DNA of 64,000 nucleotides from Guillardia theta CCMP2712 (taxonomy: Eukaryota > Cryptophyceae > Pyrenomonadales > Geminigeraceae), in assembly GCF_000315625.1 (NCBI RefSeq), contig NW_005434661.1, positions 311,069 through 375,068 of the forward strand. Direction: 5' to 3'. The notes beneath the pieces were generated by a model. The model saw nothing but the letters and a program-made list of their open reading frames with translations. It was not told the origin of the DNA and made no database searches. Numbering within the stretch: the stretch's first letter is position 1; every line of letters begins with the position of its first letter. Below are positions 23,635-33,014 of the stretch, piece by piece. The translations under genes and the position numbers were made by a program.

Positions 23635-25500
23635 TTAGGCGCTGTTGGAGGAGGTCACTGGTTCTGTATCTTCCGATGTCTCCTCGCTGACAGAGCTGAG
23701 CACATGCGAGCTCGAGGAAGTGTCCTCCTCCTCCTCCTCCTCCTCCTCCTCCTCCTCCGCAAGACTTTCATCCCAGTCCTCCTGCTCCCTGTGTGGCAGC
23801 CATTCTGAGTCCGAGCTCTCCCTCTCGTTGAGCCTCCTCCGGCGCTGAGCCTGGCGAGCAGGACGCTGCCGTGCTGGCCTGCGTCTCCCTTGAGTCCTGG
23901 AGGGTCGGAGGGAGGTGGGAGGGCGACGGGAGCGAGTCTGAGGAGGGTTGGCCGCAGACCTCCGTGCTCGTCCTGTTTCAATCTCGTCCAGCTCCGTCAA
24001 GAGCTGCTGCCACTCTGACTCGTCCTGCGTTCCCCTGGTGGCGTTCGGCTGAGGCCTTGCGCTACGTCTTGTCCGGTACCGTGTTGGCGCTGTCACCTCA
24101 GCCTCCTCCTGATCGGGAATCCACTCCTGATCCTACCGAGCAAGTCAACCAGCCCAACTCTCGCTCTTCTCTCTCCCAAATCTTATCCCCCGCTCCTCCT
24201 CCCCTCTCCATCCCTCTGCTCCATCGCTGAATTCACCTCGATGTCGTTGAAACCGTCGTCCACGACAAACCCTCCCAGAGAATTCCGTCTCCCTCTCCCG
24301 TAGTTCCTTCCCAGTCGCCTTGCAGATCTGAAGCTGAAGGTCAGGGAACATCGTTGCCAGCAGAGCATGTCACACCTCCTGATCGCTGCTTCGCTCATGC
24401 TTCTCGTCCTTCGACCGCCTCCCGTCTCCTCGTTGGAAGCCATCTCGCACTCCTGGCAGAACCAGGGGACTTGCTCGGGAGGAATCTTGAATCCAACGTC
24501 AGCAACAACACCGCAGTCGTCACGCTCCCTGACCGTATCTTGCGTGAGATTCGCACATCCCAGGCAGAATGCCTGGTCGCAGTCATCGCACATGATCAGC
24601 GTTCCTCCGGCTCCGCACAACTGACACCCTCCTTCCTCCAACCCCCTGTCCTCGTCCTCGACTCGCTACATACACGAGGGAGGTCACAACTCAGAGTCAA
24701 GGAACATCGAGGAAGAAGAATGTCGCAAACCTGCTTGCGCTTCTCTATCGTGACGCTACTGATCCGCTTCCACCTCGACCCCAGGATATGAAAGAAGGCG
24801 CCTCCTTGTTCCTCGGCGCTCAACCTGCCACCCTCCGTCACGATTACTTTGGTGGCGAACGCTCTCCGTACCCGGACCCCAACCGTCGTCCAGCTGTCGA
24901 CTCCTCAGGCGCGATGATCAGCTTGTCGATGTTGGCGAACTCCTGCCATCTGGTCAAGCTGGGAAGTTCCTTCGGCTCGTCCCTGACCTGCTTGCAGAGG
25001 GGGCAGGAGTTCTCGCAGGTGGCGCCCCATTTGAAGATGCAGTCGAAGCAGAAGATGTGGCTGCTGTTGCAGTCTATCTTACCGATCACCTTGCTCTGCA
25101 GGCCCTCACTGCAGACGACACAGTCTTCCTTCTCCCAGTTCATGGCTCCATTGTCGTCTTCATCAGGTTGGTGGGCGGTGGCTGGCTGTGCAGTCTTGAC
25201 GGAAACTTCGGGTCGGGCGGGTACACCATCAGCGCTCGTTGCGTTTGCCGCGGCTGTCTTGGCTTGAAACCTCTTTCGAACTTCGAGCAGAGTCATGAGG
25301 ACCTTGTTCTCTGCTCGCTCTGCCTGTTCACCCGGATCCTTCCCGTTTTTCTGCCCCTGCAGACTCTGCTTGACCGCCTGGCTGGGCGGTTGGCTCTGCT
25401 TCTTGACCTGAGCGCTCGAGCTGACCCTCTGTCGGATCGACGATTCAGTCATGGTCGTGATGGTCAGGAGGAGGACAGCCCCGAAGAGAGCAGGTTTCAT
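23635..25500 (-). CDS. RING and PHD finger protein
   Basis: From ATG 25500 the protein begins MKPALFGAVLLLTITT, a signal-like hydrophobic stretch. A C3HC4 RING follows (CVVCSEG, CNSSHIFCFDCIFKW, CPLCKQ; about 25110-24970). A 54-nt intron links APEESTAGRRLG to LSAEEQGGAF. The next exons encode a PHD-type finger: CQLCGAGGTLIMCDDCDQAF, CLGCANL, WFCQEC (24630-24430). The C-terminal exon (from about 24096) is Arg-rich, then acidic with a poly-Glu run coded by (CCT)n at 23725-23760, ending at 23635. RING-PHD combinations act as ubiquitin E3 ligases with chromatin or histone contact in other eukaryotes. The hydrophobic N-terminus is odd for that job. Confidence 0.8.
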
Positions 25501-26044
25501 GCTCCCCTTGTTGTGCACATGCTAGCTCCCGCTCGGACGCGTCATGCTTGAACTCTCGTCATCTCCCTCTGACCCATCCCCGCATCTTCCTGGTGTCGGA
25601 CATGGCCCGGGGAGAGCTGTGATCCTGCAATACTCATGCTCAGTTTTCTGTTTGAGCCTCAAAATCAGGTCGATGCAAAGAGGAAGAGAATGTGGAAAGG
25701 AGAGATGGATGGATGGATGGATGGATGGATGGATGGATGGATGGAGGGAGGGAGGGAGGGAGGGAGGGAGGGAGGGGAGGGAAGGAGGGGAAGAGGGAAG
25801 GAGATGGGGAAGGTGGGGGGGGGAGGGCATGGAAAACTACGGAGGGAGCGAAACAAGGACGCAGGGAGGGACGGAGGTAGGGAGGGAGGGATCTTCCTGT
25901 CTTCCTTCTTGTCTCTCGTCCTGCCTGCATTTCTACCTCATCTCTTCCCATCTCTTCTACCTCTCCGCTCGTTCCCCTCGCCCTCGTCGCCTCCAGCCAT
26001 TCCCCCGCGCAATCCGCCCGTGCCATCTCCCTACATCGAATTTA
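25501..26044. repeat. Intergenic microsatellites (ATGG)n and (GGGA)n
   Basis: ATGG repeats run about 25704-25746 and flow into GGGA repeats to about 25780, followed by more G-rich DNA to 25890. Reading frames here are simple-sequence artefacts. No gene is supported in this stretch; it is upstream of the RING-PHD gene. Confidence 0.8.
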
Positions 26045-26345
26045 ATGAGTCGTTTCAATTGTTACGCACCCGGGCGGCGCCCGGCCCGGGCCCGACCGCC
26101 CGGCCCGGGGCGGCCAGCTGGCCGGGTGCCAGCGCGGGCGCGTGACTGACAATTGAGCAGGTCGGGTGGGTACACCCTGGGGTACACCATCAGGTCTTGA
26201 CCTGCCTCGCCAATCACGGCGGCGAGGGGCCAGGCCGCCCATTGACGGTCCTAGCAAAGAAGTCTTTGTGGACTTTGACTCAGTCACTGAGGCGGCGAGC
26301 CGCACAGGGCCGACTCGGAAGTTCAGTGTCCTCGTACTCTACACG
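26045..26345. repeat. GC-rich dispersed element, copy A2
   Basis: A core of CCCGGGC, GGCCCGGG and CGGCC words (26068-26145) is bracketed by TCAATTGT at about 26055 and its reverse complement ACAATTGA at about 26150. Beyond it lie GGGTGGGTACACC words and the TTTGACTCAGTC (26273-26284) and TGACGGTCC words shared with the 12.2-12.8 kb element. Confidence 0.55.
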
Positions 26346-26440
26346 TTTAATATCGAGCATCTCGCTAGGGTCAGCTCACTGGAGTGACGGAGGTGGAGTC
26401 AACCTTGTCCATGATCTTCCGGACCTGCGGGGCCTTCAGT

Positions 26441-26547
26441 TCATCCTCCACCGTAAACTTCGCCTGCGTCCTCGCTCACTTGATGAAGAAGATCTGACGC
26501 CCTTCGCTCTCCGTCCTCGTCCCCTTGCCGCTCGTACCTGCAACGAA

Positions 26548-26643
<96 letters not shown>

Positions 26644-28133
26644 GAACAAGGACAAGGACAAGGACAAGGACAAGGACAAGGACAAGGACAAGGACAAGGA
26701 CAAGAGCGAGCAAGAGCATCATCGTAGCGCGAGGCCTTCATCATTACAGAGCTCTCGCTCGCTCTAATGCGTCAATCGAGGCGGCCTGATCCCCCAGCAG
26801 CATCTTGACAGTCCCTGTCGCAATCAAGGCCTCTGCCAAGCAATCTTCCTGCTCCATCCAGGTCAGAGGACGAGGCGCTCGCAGCAACACCACTACATTG
26901 TCGCTCTCCTCGCCCTCGAAGAAGCTCAGGGCTCCTTGCAGGTCGAGGTCGGTCATCTCCAACTCCGCAAACTCGAGCTCGCTCCCTCCCTCCGTATCGG
27001 CGAGATGCTTCTTCAAACGGAACTGACAGCACGCGCCCTCTCAGCCCTTCCGCCGGATCCAGCGGCATCGGTAGGGGCCTCACCTGCCCGAGCTCTAGCA
27101 GCGTCTTGTTCACTTCCAGCATGTTCCCAGCTGCCTGGAGCGCCTCCAGCATCTGGCCCGCCGCGTCTGGTGAACGGGGACGAGGATGGGGCACAGAGAT
27201 CGCACCTGATGGTAGAGCTCGCAGCACCTGTCGAACATCTTGGGGCGATCTCTGTGGAGTCGCAGGAGCAGCTTCAGGGTCTCAACCTCCTCCTGCATGT
27301 CCCCTGCACCAGGAGTGACCACTTCTCCTCCATCCGACGGCTCAACCCACCGGCACTCTTGCAGAGCGCAACTGCCCTGAGCAGCGCCTCCTCCGCAGCA
27401 TGAATCTCCCTCCTCATCAACAGCAGCATCCCGCGCGTTCGGATGCATCGGGCTGCCGCCACCTGACATGCTGTCAGCGACCTGCCTGCCTGTCAAGATC
27501 CGGGCAGCACTTCATCTGAAAGCTTCTCCGAGATGCTCTGAGCCTCGTCCAGCTCCGACATGGCCGCGGCGAAGCTCCCGCTGTCCATGTTGAGCTCCGC
27601 GCTCATCAGCAGCAGCTGCGATCTCATGACGAGGATGTCCAGAGCGCTCTCAAGCGTCACGTCGGAGTCAAGGAGCGCTTCGATCTTGTAATACTCTTTC
27701 AGTTGGGCACGGGGGATGGGGAAGGAGGAGGGGGGAGGGAGGAGGGAGGAGGGAGGAGGGAGGAGGGAGGAGGGAGGAGGAGGAAGCATGGGAGACCTTC
27801 TCTTGCGTGCCGTCGAGCTGGACGAGAAGTTGGTCCTTAGAGCCTCCGGGGAAGAACTCGAGGGACTGATCCAGCGCCTGGGACGCCTCAGCACACGCCT
27901 GCACTCCTCCTTCCACCCACTTACTTGCTTGATCAGCTTGGAAGCATCTTCCAGATTCCTGGAGGACCGCGCGTTCTCTGCGCTCTCTAGCAGCTCCGAG
28001 ATCTTCTCCTGCCGCGACAGCCTTCATGCTCAAGTCAGGCGACTCAGCAGCTGCCCCCTCATGGTACGCGCCTGACCCCCTCGTCGATCTCCTGCAGGGC
28101 CTGGACGAGGCTGGAGAGCTCAAGGGACGACAT
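26441..28133 (-). CDS. TPR-like helical repeat protein
   Basis: The start MSSLELSSLVQALQEIDEG is at 28133. Exons continue with RLSRQEKISELLESAENA and SSRNLEDASKLIKQ, ALDQSLEFFPGG, ALDILVMRSQLLLMSAELN, AEEALLRAVALCKSAGG, MLEVNKTLLELGQ and DALERARALYERQGDEDG. The last one is formed only by removing a 210-nt intron (26538-26747) in phase 2. The stop is at 26441. Helix pairs with Ala/Gly/Tyr spacing are TPR-like and suggest a protein-interaction scaffold; no specific family is recognised. The final intron is filled by microsatellites, and another intron (27718-27785) by a (GGGAGGA)n tract. It is divergent from the membrane-protein gene at 28404. Confidence 0.7.
26546..26705. repeat. Compound microsatellite (ATC)n-(GACAAG)n inside an intron
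   Basis: About 98 bp of perfect ATC repeats directly abuts about 60 bp of GACAAG repeats. On the gene (minus) strand this reads CTTGTC then GAT repeats and ends about 8 nt before the 3' splice site of the TPR gene. Poly-His, poly-Ile or poly-Asp frames through it are not exons. Confidence 0.95.
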
Positions 28134-28403
28134 CGCTGCCAACAGAAGTTTCATCAGCACAACGCCTCCTCCACAACACAGGCTTCCTCTTGCCCGTTGC
28201 CTCTCCTGCTCCTGCTCCTCTCCTCCTGCTCCTCCTCTCCTCCTCTCCTCCTCTCCTCCTCCCTCCCATCGTTGTCCTTCCCCTGACTGTCGTTGGAACT
28301 CCCGCCATATTCATTACCCCACCCTCTCCTAGCCCCTGACGGACCCCTACATCCGAATATGCCCCCTTGTTGAAACCGCCCGATCGCGCTCTTGCGAATC
28401 GCA
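28134..28403. promoter_or_regulatory. Putative bidirectional promoter
   Basis: This 270-bp interval separates the start codons of the TPR gene (minus) and the membrane-protein gene (plus). It is pyrimidine-rich on the plus strand (28195-28280). The core promoter motifs are not recognisable. Confidence 0.35.
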
Positions 28404-30062
28404 ATGCGGCGCAGGACGGGCGGAGGACGGGACGGGAAGGAAGACGAGAAGGGAGGAGATGGAGATGGAGACACGAGACAAGCTTCATATCGCACGAGAA
28501 CGAACTCGTTCAAGGCCACCAGTCTCCTCCTCTTCCAACTCGCTTTCGTCCCTCTCGTCGTCTTCTTGTTTCTTGAAGCCAACATCAAAGTTGTGCTCTT
28601 TGGGAAGCTCAGGCTGTAATGCTTCATGATATCCCTTCTTACCTCTTCCTTCTCCTTGTATCTCTCTCACACATCCTGCTGTCTACAGCTCGCACTCTAT
28701 CTCCCTCTCTCCTACCCCCTTCTCACTCTAATCCTTGCCGTTCTCCTCCGCCACCTACTTCCCCTTGTCCTGTCCCGCCCCAACCCCTCTCCTTCATCGC
28801 CCTGACTCTGTCGTTCTACAGATACAACACTGTTGACTTCTGTGTCCTGACTTTCTTCTACTCGCACGTGCTGGAGTCGCTCTTGAGCATGGTGTTCGAC
28901 CGAGCAGACCGCGAGAGCACGTCATTTTTGAGCCCCTACCGCGCTGCTTCCACGCTTGTGCTCGTCTTCCAGGAATCCTCTTGCCTCTCCTTGCCTCTCT
29001 TCACCTCATTTCGCCATCAGATGGGGCGCATCTTGCACTGCTCTGCGGACGCGATCCACAGTTACGCCACAGAAATCAAAGACTACAGCAAAGTGATGGG
29101 GCAGGAGAAGGAGCAGGGGCAGGGGCAGGGGCACGAGAAGGGGAATAGGGAGGAGGAAGGGCAGGGGCAGGGGCAGGGGCAGGGGCAGGGCAGGGGCAGG
29201 GGCAGGGGCACGAGAAGGGGAATAGGGAGGAGGAAGGGCAGGGGCAGGGGCAGGGGGAGGAGGAAGGGCAGGGGCAGGGGCAGGGGGAGGAGGAAGGGGC
29301 AAGGGCAGGGGCAGGGGCAGGGGCAGGGGCAGGGGCAGGGGCAGGGGCAGGGGCAGGGGGAGGAGGAGAGCATGAACTTGAAGGTTGTTATGTTGACGTC
29401 ATCGACAGGACATGCCTCGAGATGTGTTAGACCTGATTCACTTCCTGGATGAGGACATGGGGTGCCTGGACTCCCCTTCATCCCTCCACCTGACAGCCTG
29501 ACAGGCACTGGATCCTCTTCGCGTCGTACTTCTCGCTCCTCTCGCTCCTCACTGCCTACTATCCTACCGGGCATCATTCCAAGGAACGCGCCCCCTCGCC
29601 GTTGCTGCCTTTAGTGTCAGGGCTCGTCATGGGCGCAACGCATGCAGTGGCAGTGATTGAGAGCTCGCACTGGTACGAACCGGCTCCTCGAACCCCCTAG
29701 TTACGCTCTACTCCAGGTGGTTCGGAGTGGTGGGGTGCTTCACCATGCTTGCGGGTTGCCTGCTGACGAGGTCTGTTCGTCTGCTCTGGGTGCAGTTTCC
29801 ATGCTGAGATCGGCGAGGAGCTTTTCGTGCAGAAACCCCTTCCTCCTCTTCTCTTCATCTGCATCACTGTCCCTCCTGGTTTGCCTCATACTGTAGGACT
29901 TGAGCTTGTGTTTCCCATCCCACTCTTTGAATGTTTGTGTGCAGATACAAGATCGCGGTTGGAAGTTTCCAAGAGCCCAGCGCATTGGGCGGAGTTTTAC
30001 ACGTCGCTAAAAAGATCTTAACCTGTGCGGCGGGGACTTGGAGCCTGACGTTGCATTGCTGA
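28404..30062 (+). CDS. Multi-pass membrane protein of unknown family
   Basis: ATG 28404 opens a basic, acidic-patched N-terminus followed by a membrane span (LLLFQLAFVPLVVFLFLE). Exon 2 begins YNTVDFCVLTFFYSHVLE (intron about 28615-28821). Later exons: GRILHCSADAIHSYATEIK to 29092, then 29409 on DMPRDVLDLIHFLDEDMG joined to HWILFASYFSLLSLLTAYY, then SGLVMGATHAVAVIESSHW, WFGVVGCFTMLAGCLL and YKIAVGSFQEPSALGGVL. The stop is at 30060-30062. There are five or more hydrophobic spans. Conserved-looking polar residues within or beside them (HFLDE, GHW, THAVAVIESSHW) hint at a membrane hydrolase or metal site. I cannot name the family. A GGGGCA minisatellite fills the intron 29093-29408. Confidence 0.7.
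29098..29362 (+). repeat. (GGGGCA)n intronic minisatellite
   Basis: Imperfect GGGGCA hexamer arrays are interrupted by GGAGGAGGAA and CACGAGAAGGGGAATA blocks, which are themselves duplicated. The array occupies almost the whole intron 29093-29408 of the membrane-protein gene. Confidence 0.9.
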
Positions 30063-30132
30063 GCTCCCGCCATTGGAGAATTTATGGGGGGGAAATTCGT
30101 TACACTCCTTTCAAGAACCCTCCGAAGCTTAA

Positions 30133-31870
30133 TCAGTCAGCTAGCTCCATATCCTTCTTGTACGCACGGATCTTGGCCTAACGAACCAGATGTCAGGGTG
30201 CACGGAAGACACGGAAGATTGCAGGGGACCTCGTAGACAGAGGAGATCATGCTGGGGATCTGGAACAAGAGGGTCAGATCCATCCAATCTCTCCTCTTTT
30301 CTCTACCTTGTAGAGGAAGCCATAAAGGAAAGTACACAGTGAGAAGATAGCGACCACGTAGCTGAGCGACCGGGTAAATACCCTCCCAAGGGGAGCAGGG
30401 GAAGACGAACCTCAGAGCTAGTACACCTGAGTCGTTCGACCCCGGGGACAGCCCCAGGTTGACGTTGAAGATCAAGTAGGACGCCATGGGAACGCAGAAG
30501 CAGATCATGCCGACGAAGAGGAAAGCGCCTTGATACATTCTGTGTCAAACGAGCTGGGAACCGTAACATGCGAATCAGAACACCTGGAAGCTGGGTGTTC
30601 TTGCCCAACATATCGAAAAAAGTCTCTACCTCCTGCTCATCACTCATCTCATATACCTGCAGAGTAGTCCTCTCAATCATCGCGAGTCACAGTCAACAAC
30701 AACATCGCAACCATAATGATTTGCAGGACAGCAAAAATGGTCGAGAACATGAAGAAAAACGCCGACAAACCACTGTTCGACAAAGCTCAACGAAGGAAGC
30801 TGACAAGCGTGCACAACTCTTACGTAAAGCAATAGAACACAACCAGCGGCCTGCCATCCTATCAGTGTCCCCGGCAATCGAAGAAAGCACTCCTTACCTT
30901 CCTTCCATATCCCAGCTTGTAGAACAGAAGCAGTCTTCTGTGTCTACTTTGCAATAGCAATCTGTTGCAGAACCAAAAAAGAGGTCCCATGCCTAAACAG
31001 AAACATGACCTTGGTATCCTCCAATGGGACTGCAACTTACAATGCTCCACGTCAGTGTTGAAACCAGCGCGATCGACGTGTTAGCATGAACCAATTCTTC
31101 CTGGACAATGACAAGTCACAGTCAGTCGGGCCCTGCAGATTCCAGGGATATCAGAACCTTGATCTCCAGACCGCCCTTCCCCTCGCTTGTGTCAGCCCAA
31201 CTGAACGTGACCATGTCGTAGATGCACATTAGGTAAGATGGTCTTGTCAATTCTCCAGAGTTCGGCTTTTTGCATCTTCTTTGGAGCTGATATCGCAAGA
31301 TTGATGAGCAGACACAACTGAAAATAAGGAGAGAGGTCCACCTTCTCAATATGCTGCATCAACTCCGTCCTGTCTCCGAACTTCTTCACACCTATCTCTT
31401 CAAGCTTGTGGATGGTCATCTCGAAGAGCACAGGCCCGTCTATGACATGGTCGATGATGCAATCGGTCCACATTTTGAACTTTCCATGGTCAAGTGTGCT
31501 GACCCATGCAGCAACATGTCTCTCCGACCACCCTTCAACTTCCTGTCATGCTATCTCAAACTTGGTAGCTATCATTGGAACGCTTACCTTGTACGACGTG
31601 ACCACCTGTCCTCCCTCAAACATGCTCAGGTATTTCTCGTAGTTAGAGTATGCGTCTCCATTTGCACTCTGTAGGAGCTTGTCAGAACCCATCACGCAGT
31701 GTTGTTCATGCACACCTGCGAAGTGTGATAGTTCAACTCGGAGAGCTCTCGCGATACAGAGAAATGACTGTAGTTGTCATCATTGCCTGGAGAAACAAGC
31801 AGGCTGGTCAATCAAACGACTGACCACGTCAACCGTTCCCACCTATTTGCGCTCTTGAGTTTGACGCCAT
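30133..31870 (-). CDS. SAM-domain multi-pass membrane protein (paralogue 1)
   Basis: Exon 1 (31870-31843, MASNSRAQI) joins in phase 1 to NDDNYSHFSVSRELSELN. A SAM domain follows (WSERHVAAWVSTLDHGKF, HVIDGPVLFEMT, LEEIGVKKFGDR; 31560-31340). The membrane part has EELVHANTSIALVSTLTW, a Cys-rich loop (LFFGSATDCYC, CFCSTSWD), LSAFFFMFSTIFAVLQIIM, YEMSDEQEVETFFDMLG, GAFLFVGMICFCVPMASYL, FNVNLGLSPG, VVAIFSLCTFLYGFLYK and IPSMISSVYE, ending AKIRAYKKDMELAD at 30133-30135. SAM domains mediate oligomerisation or protein binding. The membrane module is not one I recognise. It is closely related, block by block, to the gene at 33015-35309. Confidence 0.8.
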
Positions 31871-33014
31871 GGATGAAGGACGATGCCCTGTCAGGCAGTC
31901 ATTCACCCTTCTCAGATCGATGATCACTATTCATCTGTAGCACAGCATCGCGCTAGCATACCTACAAACAGGCTACCAACTATTCAGCAAGTCCTCCTTT
32001 CCTTCATTCTAGCCACTCAGCTGCAAGCTCACCGAATCTCGTTCCGCTCAATCTCTCGAGCCCGGTCTAATGTCTCTAAAGAGCTGGTTTGCCCACCAAA
32101 TTTCACAATCCTATCCTCGTTATCCTTGATCCATCCACTGTCCTCGCTGCACCGTCCTCTCTCTTGCTCCCTCTCTCTTGCTCCCTCCTCATCTGCTCCA
32201 TTTCACCGCTCCTTGTCCTCTTCTCAGCCATCCTCCGCTGTTCGGATTACCACCCACCCCCTGCTCAAACACGAAAGTACCCACCCACATTGTATGGCAG
32301 CAAGTTGAGTACCCACCCCTTATAATCTCCATATCTACTCTCAGAGTACCCCGTATTTACCCGTTTCTAGACAGGGACATTGATTGGTGGGGTCATTTTC
32401 AAGGCCATGGACCGCGCCTGGGGGTGGGGTGGGGGTGGACATTAGTGAACCTTCAGGCACCCACTTTTCTGCTACCCCCAATTACGACTGGAAGTACCCC
32501 ACCCCCAAGATGGCCCCTACCCCATAGAATGTATCTTTAGAGCTGAATACCACCCTGCCCGATGGAGTACCCGGGGCACTTGCTGCCGGCAGTATGGGGT
32601 GGGGTACAACCAATCAATACCCCCTTCCCCTACTGCAAACACCGGGTACTTCGATCGCAGAGGTACACTTCGCGCTCACCTAACCCTCAATTTTGACCAC
32701 CCCACCCTATCTGTTCATTCCCGACCCTTCGGAAGTACCCACCTCATGTCCTCAGGGACCACCCCCTCAGATCTCCCACCCCATTTGTACCAATTTTGCC
32801 ATCCAGAGGTTACTAGTCACAATCGATTCATTCGGTTCAAACCACTTTTACTGGATTTTACCATGAAAAACCGATTTAGATCGGTCAAAGATGCAATTAA
32901 ATCATGGGCATCTGAAGGTTTTGAACCGATCAAATCGCAATCTCCTGATTTCAAGCGAATCAATCGACGCTTTTAGATCTGATTCGGATAAAACCGCTCG
33001 TACGCTTCTCGGAG
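31871..33014. repeat. Intergenic block of GTACCC/ACCCCACCC repeat DNA (copy B2)
   Basis: Between the two head-to-head SAM genes, 32250-32800 is saturated with GAGTACCC, GTACCCACC, CCACCCC and GGGGTGGGG words, spaced irregularly about 20-60 bp apart in both orientations. 32800-32980 contains unusual GATTCAAACCG- and AATCGAT-like words (ATCGATTCA, GAATCAATCGA). No supported exon is present. Promoters of both genes must lie at its edges. Confidence 0.6.

Noticed and set aside
25640-26150. Long plus- and minus-strand frames with Trp-Met-Asp-Gly or Pro-Ser repeats
   Set aside because: They are artefacts of the (ATGG)n/(GGGA)n simple sequence.
26521-26727. Poly-His, poly-Ile and poly-Asp open frames
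   Set aside because: They are translations of the (ATC)n/(GACAAG)n microsatellite, which sits in an intron of the minus-strand TPR gene.
29006-29577. Pro-rich or Gly/Gln-rich proteins over the GGGGCA array
   Set aside because: The array lies in an intron whose removal joins two in-frame exons of the membrane protein.
32599-32976. Plus-strand frame of 125 codons in the SAM-gene spacer
   Set aside because: Its content is dominated by the GTACC repeat words, with no similarity to any domain.
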